This document shows positions 60,522 through 64,000 of a DNA stretch of 64,000 nucleotides, one piece after another. The notes beneath the pieces were generated by a model. It worked only from the letters and a program-made list of their open reading frames with translations, had not been told where the DNA came from and did no database searches. Position 1 is the stretch's first letter. Each line of letters opens with the position of its first letter. Source of the DNA: Salinilacihabitans rarus (lineage in GTDB: Archaea; Halobacteriota; Halobacteria; Halobacteriales; Natrialbaceae); assembly GCF_024296665.1 (NCBI RefSeq), contig NZ_CP100762.1:3286001-3350000 (forward strand). The letters run 5' to 3'. A program made the translations under genes and the position numbers.

Positions 60522-61397
60522 TCAGACGACCAGCAGCCACGCGAGGACGACCGCGGCGCCCCCGACGACGGCGCTGACTGCGGCGTGCGTTCGCAGCCGA
60601 TCCCGGAACCGGTGGCCGTCGACCGCGGCGTCCGCGGGACACGTCTCGCTTCCGGCGGTACACTCCGGCAGGAGGTCGACGGCGACGTGGAGGAACACGC
60701 CGGCAGCGACGCCGAACAGCAGCCCGCGAACGACGCTCGATGGATCGAAGCCGACGATGCCGACGGGAAGCGCGATCAGCCCGACGGCGGCCGCCGGGAG
60801 CGCGAGGGCGAGGACGGACCGTCCCTGACCCGCGAGTCGACGCGCCGCGGCGTAGCCGGCGGGCGCTTTGTGCGAGACGAGCGCGACCCCGAGGACCGAC
60901 GTCAGCGACGGCATCGCGGTGTAGATCGCGCCGATGATCGCCCCGGCCGCGAGGGCGTGGACCGTCAGTTCCGCCGCCGTGTGATCGACCGGCAGGTCGA
61001 GGTGCGTGAGCCGGTGGCCGAGGGTGTGGCCGACGTACCCCGCGAGGAAGCCGACGGCGATGCCGAGGCTACCGAACTGACCGTGCTGGCCGATCGCCTG
61101 CGGGACCAGAAAGAGCGCGGCGCTGGTCACCATCGCACCGCTCGCGAGCCCGTACCCCCACACCGACTCGAGCGGGTGGTCGGCGGTCGCCGCGCGCCTG
61201 CCCAGCGGCGCGCCGATCGCCATCGCGCCGAACGCGACCCAGGAGATCGCCAGCAGTTTCCAGGTGACGTCCGCGGCGAGGGCGGCCACGGAGAGCACGA
61301 CGAGCGCGAGCAACACCCCGACGCCGACCGCTCGCTCGTGTGAACTCCCCCGGTCCCGTTCCGTCTCCGTCCGCGAAGTGGTGGATTCCCCGATCAC
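60522..61397 (-). CDS. ZIP-family metal transporter
   Basis: A 291-residue protein with about eight transmembrane segments, starting at GTG. ZIP signatures are TVHALAAGAIIGAIY, LVSHKAPAGYAAARRL (the H-x3-P motif with the family's His) and GVAAGVFLHVAVDLLPE (a second His with Glu) near the C-terminus. It would import zinc or another divalent metal, or export it in some haloarchaea. It is convergent with the OsmC-like gene and single. A perfect 10-bp inverted repeat overlaps its promoter. Confidence 0.78.
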   Translation of the reverse strand: MIGESTTSRTETERDRGSSHERAVGVGVLLALVVLSVAALAADVTWKLLAISWVAFGAMAIGAPLGRRAATADHPLESVWGYGLASGAMVTSAALFLVPQAIGQHGQFGSLGIAVGFLAGYVGHTLGHRLTHLDLPVDHTAAELTVHALAAGAIIGAIYTAMPSLTSVLGVALVSHKAPAGYAAARRLAGQGRSVLALALPAAAVGLIALPVGIVGFDPSSVVRGLLFGVAAGVFLHVAVDLLPECTAGSETCPADAAVDGHRFRDRLRTHAAVSAVVGGAAVVLAWLLVV

Positions 61398-61405
61398 TAT
61401 CGCTC

Positions 61406-61435
61406 GTTAATAACTACGGGATTGGAGTTATTAAC
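61406..61435 (-). promoter_or_regulatory. Perfect 10-bp inverted repeat at the ZIP transporter promoter
   Basis: GTTAATAACT-N10-AGTTATTAAC. The distal arm (61426-61435) contains the TATA-like element and the proximal arm lies over the expected transcription start for the gene at 61397. A repressor here would block the transporter; a metal-responsive repressor (DtxR/SirR or similar) is the obvious candidate. Confidence 0.6.
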
Positions 61436-61549
61436 AACTTTCGCCCGTGTTCCACGGCGCGGGCGCCGGGAGCGGACGGACGGACGCGGAGCCGAACGCG
61501 CGGGCACGTTTCGCACAGTATTACCGTCTCCGGCCCCTTCCTCGTACCG

Positions 61550-61819
61550 ATGCACGACAGCGCGACGGTCAAGGTTCCCGACGGAAAACTCGTCGAGGTC
61601 GCAGTCACCTACGACGACCGGCTGACGGACGTCCGCGTCACCGGCGACTTCTTCCTCGAACCGCCCGAGAGCCACGCGGCGCTCGAAGCCGCGCTCGAAG
61701 GCCACCCGACCGACGTCTCCCGGGAGACGCTCGTCGAGGCGGTCGAGGCGGTCGACGCGCGGCTCATCGGCTTCGACGCGGGCCACCTCGCGGACGCGAC
61801 GCTGGAGGCGATCCGATGA
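61550..61819 (+). CDS. Lipoate ligase accessory domain (LplB-type)
   Basis: An 89-residue protein beginning MHDSATVKVPDGKLVEVAV. It corresponds to the C-terminal accessory domain of bacterial LplA, which archaea encode as a separate subunit: VRVTGDFFLEPPE is the conserved strand, and the C-terminal helix DAGHLADATLEAI follows. The partner subunit needs it to make lipoyl-AMP. It overlaps lplA by 4 bases. Confidence 0.75.
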   Translation: MHDSATVKVPDGKLVEVAVTYDDRLTDVRVTGDFFLEPPESHAALEAALEGHPTDVSRETLVEAVEAVDARLIGFDAGHLADATLEAIR

Positions 61820-62562
61820 CCTACCGCGTTATCGACGAGGGGGTCTACAGCGAACCCGTCCAGCAGGCGCTCGAAGGCGTCCTGATCGAGCGTCTCGACG
61901 CTGGCGACCTCGAACCCACGCTGCGCTTTTGGTACCGCGAGTCGCCCGCCGTCGCGCTCGGGCGCTTCCAGGCGTACGCCGACGAGGTCGCGGTCGACTA
62001 CGTCGAGGAGCACGACATCGACGTCGTCCGGCGGCTCACCGGCGGCGGCGCGATGTACGTCGAACCGGGCGCGGTGATCACCTACTCGCTGTACCTCCCC
62101 CGCGAGGCCGTCGCCGACGACATCGAGGCCAGCTACGCCGAACTCGACCGGTGGGCCATCGACGCCCTCCGCGAGGTCGGCCTCGACGTCTCCCACGAGC
62201 CGCTGAACGACATCTCCCACCCCGACGGGAAGATCGGCGGCGCGGCACAGCTTCGGAAGGGCGACGCCGTCCTCCACCACACGACGATGAGCTACGACCT
62301 CGACACCAGCGAGATGCTCCGGGTGCTCCGCATCGGCGAGGAGAAGGTCTCCGACAAGGCCATCGAGTCCGCCGAGAAGCGCGTCGCGGTCATGAGCGAC
62401 TACGTCGACGCGAGCCGCGAGGAGGTTATCGACGCGCTGACGGAGACGTTCGCCGACCGCTTCGAGGCCGAACCCGGCCGGCTCCCCGACGACGTCCTCG
62501 ACGAGGCGCGTCGACGCGCCGTCGAGACGTTCGCCACCGACGAGTGGAACCGACAGCTGTAA
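61816..62562 (+). CDS. lplA: Lipoate-protein ligase A, catalytic subunit
   Basis: A 248-residue BPL/LPL fold protein. RRLTGGGAMYVEPG is the lipoyl-adenylate motif (RRxTGGG), and DGKIGGAAQLRKGDAVLHH, with the DGKIGG Lys, is the catalytic segment. The early RESPAVALGRFQ strand is also typical. It attaches lipoate to lysine of lipoyl domains, here most simply that of the LpdA fusion or of a dehydrogenase elsewhere. It is coupled to the accessory subunit gene by the 4-base ATGA overlap. Confidence 0.87.
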   Translation: MTYRVIDEGVYSEPVQQALEGVLIERLDAGDLEPTLRFWYRESPAVALGRFQAYADEVAVDYVEEHDIDVVRRLTGGGAMYVEPGAVITYSLYLPREAVADDIEASYAELDRWAIDALREVGLDVSHEPLNDISHPDGKIGGAAQLRKGDAVLHHTTMSYDLDTSEMLRVLRIGEEKVSDKAIESAEKRVAVMSDYVDASREEVIDALTETFADRFEAEPGRLPDDVLDEARRRAVETFATDEWNRQL

Positions 62563-62628
62563 GCCGCGACGGTCCGGACCGCCCGCCGCTGCGGAGAACT
62601 TATCCGAATCACCGTCCACTTCAGGGCT

Positions 62629-64000
62629 ATGACCGACCGAGACGACCCGCGGGAGACGGCCCGCGACGACGCCGGCGCCGAGGCATCCCGGTCCTACCGA
62701 CGGCTCGTGAATTCGGTCGACGACGGCGTCTACCGGCTGGACGCTGACGGGCGGTTCGTCGCGGTCAACGACGCGATCGTCCGGAAGACGGGCGTTGCGC
62801 GGGAGGACCTCCTCGGCGAGCACGTCTCGACGGTCCTCGAAGAGGGCGACGCCGAGCGACTCGAACGCGAGATCCGCACCCGGATCGAGACCGACGCGGA
62901 CCCGGAGGCGACGTTCGACCTCGCGATCGAAACCGCCGACGGCGAGCGCGTTCCCTGCGAGTTGCGGTTCAGCGTCCTCGCGAGCGACGGCGAGTTCGAG
63001 GGGACCGCCGGCGTCGTCCGCGACGCCGACGCCCGCGATCGGCGGCCCGCCGACCCCGCCTCCCGCTGGGAGACCTACGAGTCGATCACCTCGGTCATCG
63101 ACGAAGCCGACGTCGGCGTCTTCGTCCTCGACGAACACCTCGACGTCGCGTGGATCGACGAGACCATCGAGGAGTACTTCGGCGTGGATCGGGCCGACGT
63201 CGTCGGTCGCAGCAAGCGCGAGGTCGTCGAAGACACGCTCCGGGACCGACTCGCCGATCCCGACGCGTTCGCCGAGACCGTCCTCGAGACGTACGCGGAG
63301 AACTCCTACGTCGAACGGTTCGAGTGTCGGGTCACCCCCGGTCCCGACCGCGAGGGACGCTGGCTCGGCCACCAGAGCAAGCCGATCGAGTCCGGCCGGT
63401 ACGCCGGCGGCCGCGTCGAACTGTACTACGACGTCACCGACCGGAAGACCTCGGAGCAGGCCCACGAGGAGAGCGAGCGACGGTTCCAGTCGCTGGTCGA
63501 CGCGGTCGACGAGTACGCGATCTTCATGCTCGATCCGCGGGGCCGCGTCGTCAGCTGGAACGCGGGCGCACGGCAGATCAAGGGCTATCGGCGGGCGGAC
63601 ATCATCGGCGAGCACTTCTCGCGTTTTTACACCGACGCCGACAGACGCGACGGCGTTCCCGAACGCAACCTCGCGGAAGCGCGGGAGACCGGGAGCGTCG
63701 AGGACGAGGGCTGGCGGGTCCGGGCGGACGGCTCGCGGTTCTGGGCGAACGTGACGATCACGGCCATCCGGGACGACGGCGAGTTGCGCGGGTACGCGAA
63801 GGTCACCCGCGACATGACCGACCGGCGGGAACGGGAGCAACAGCTCCAGCGAGAACGCGACCTGACCAACCAGATTCTGGAGACCAGTCCGGTCGGCATC
63901 GCGGTCGTGAACCCGGATGGATCGACCAGCCGGGCCAACGATCGGATGGCCGACCTGCTCGCGCTGTCGGCGGACGATATGGGACAGTACACCCTGGGAC
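62629..64000 (+). CDS. Multi-PAS sensor protein (3' end outside window)
   Basis: About 457 codons are visible, with no stop before the edge. PAS domains are recognisable at about residues 22-135 (LVNSVDDGVYRLDADGRFV ... DLLGEHVSTVLE), about 148-275 (VIDEADVGVFVLDEHLDV), about 285-405 (LVDAVDEYAIFMLDPRGRVV ... GEHFSRFYTDADRR, a PAS-PAC with RDMTDRRERE) and a fourth starting at about 420. No kinase or HTH part is yet visible; a histidine kinase or Bat-type regulator normally follows. The start codon at 62629 opens after a 66-base gap behind lplA. The third PAS carries the AR-x-K-G-YRRADIIG helix typical of haloarchaeal kinases. Confidence 0.78.
   Translation, partial: MTDRDDPRETARDDAGAEASRSYRRLVNSVDDGVYRLDADGRFVAVNDAIVRKTGVAREDLLGEHVSTVLEEGDAERLEREIRTRIETDADPEATFDLAIETADGERVPCELRFSVLASDGEFEGTAGVVRDADARDRRPADPASRWETYESITSVIDEADVGVFVLDEHLDVAWIDETIEEYFGVDRADVVGRSKREVVEDTLRDRLADPDAFAETVLETYAENSYVERFECRVTPGPDREGRWLGHQSKPIESGRYAGGRVELYYDVTDRKTSEQAHEESERRFQSLVDAVDEYAIFMLDPRGRVVSWNAGARQIKGYRRADIIGEHFSRFYTDADRRDGVPERNLAEARETGSVEDEGWRVRADGSRFWANVTITAIRDDGELRGYAKVTRDMTDRREREQQLQRERDLTNQILETSPVGIAVVNPDGSTSRANDRMADLLALSADDMGQYTLG

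Noticed and set aside
1..64000. CRISPR array, rRNA or tRNA gene
   Set aside because: No regularly spaced repeat array, rRNA segment or tRNA cloverleaf was seen, including near the integrase.

Overview
The window is haloarchaeal (class Halobacteria). The proteins are very acidic, genes are preceded by TATA boxes about 25 bases upstream with short or no leaders, and several families are haloarchaeal: a DUF998 protein, bacterio-opsin-activator-type regulators, a NarO-like oxygen regulator, a nar operon with Rieske and cytochrome b genes, and a bipartite lipoate ligase. Two parts differ in character. Positions 1 to about 42,700 are an accessory island of lower, uneven G+C dominated by defence-type genes. 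From about 43,300 to the end is very G+C-rich, tightly packed core genome.

Island, left to right. (1) 1-3592: a leftward CBASS-like operon (TIM-barrel TGT/DpdA-like protein, CD-NTase nucleotidyltransferase, two-TM SLATT effector cut by the window edge), divergent from a CARF-like winged-helix regulator; a palindrome lies between them. (2) 3645-13490: a leftward, tightly coupled operon brxA - brxC-like - brxB - brxC-like - PD-(D/E)XK nuclease. It resembles the core of haloarchaeal BREX (type 5, with two BrxC ATPases), but no PglX methyltransferase or PglZ phosphatase is present in the window. (3) 13618-18164: rightward genes for a conserved haloarchaeal protein, a DEDDy exonuclease, a Hel308-like helicase and a helix-hairpin-helix protein. 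(4) 18165-19150: a non-coding stretch with two perfect inverted repeats. (5) 19151-30697: an AddA/AddB-like helicase-nuclease pair, divergent from a 1990-residue sacsin-like GHKL ATPase with a DUF3883 nuclease-like end. (6) 30698-34535: ORB-like repeats, small proteins, and an operon encoding a ribbon-helix-helix protein fused to an FtsZ/tubulin-like GTPase, followed by a RelE-like protein. (7) 34536-41640: a 1573-residue SF2 helicase with four homing-endonuclease-associated repeats, a convergent HNH endonuclease, and small unknown genes. (8) 41669-43294: a tyrosine integrase flanked by 11-bp direct repeats, and a frameshifted gene marking the island edge.

Core part. 43329-54309 carries mainly an anaerobic nitrate-respiration operon read leftward (membrane protein, Rieske NarB, cytochrome b NarC, small membrane protein, NarG, NarH, heme-b-type anchor, NarJ-like chaperone, membrane protein, HEAT-repeat protein). 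It is divergent from a NarO-like regulator. A GAF/HTH regulator follows. Then comes a lipoate cluster: dihydrolipoamide dehydrogenase with a fused lipoyl domain, OsmC-like protein, and two-part LplA; a ZIP metal transporter sits among them. A PAS-domain sensor runs off the right end.

The strongest candidates for undescribed biology are the BREX core without methylase and phosphatase but with an added nuclease, possibly acting with the neighbouring helicase/nuclease/GHKL modules, and the ribbon-helix-helix-tubulin fusion paired with a RelE-like protein.
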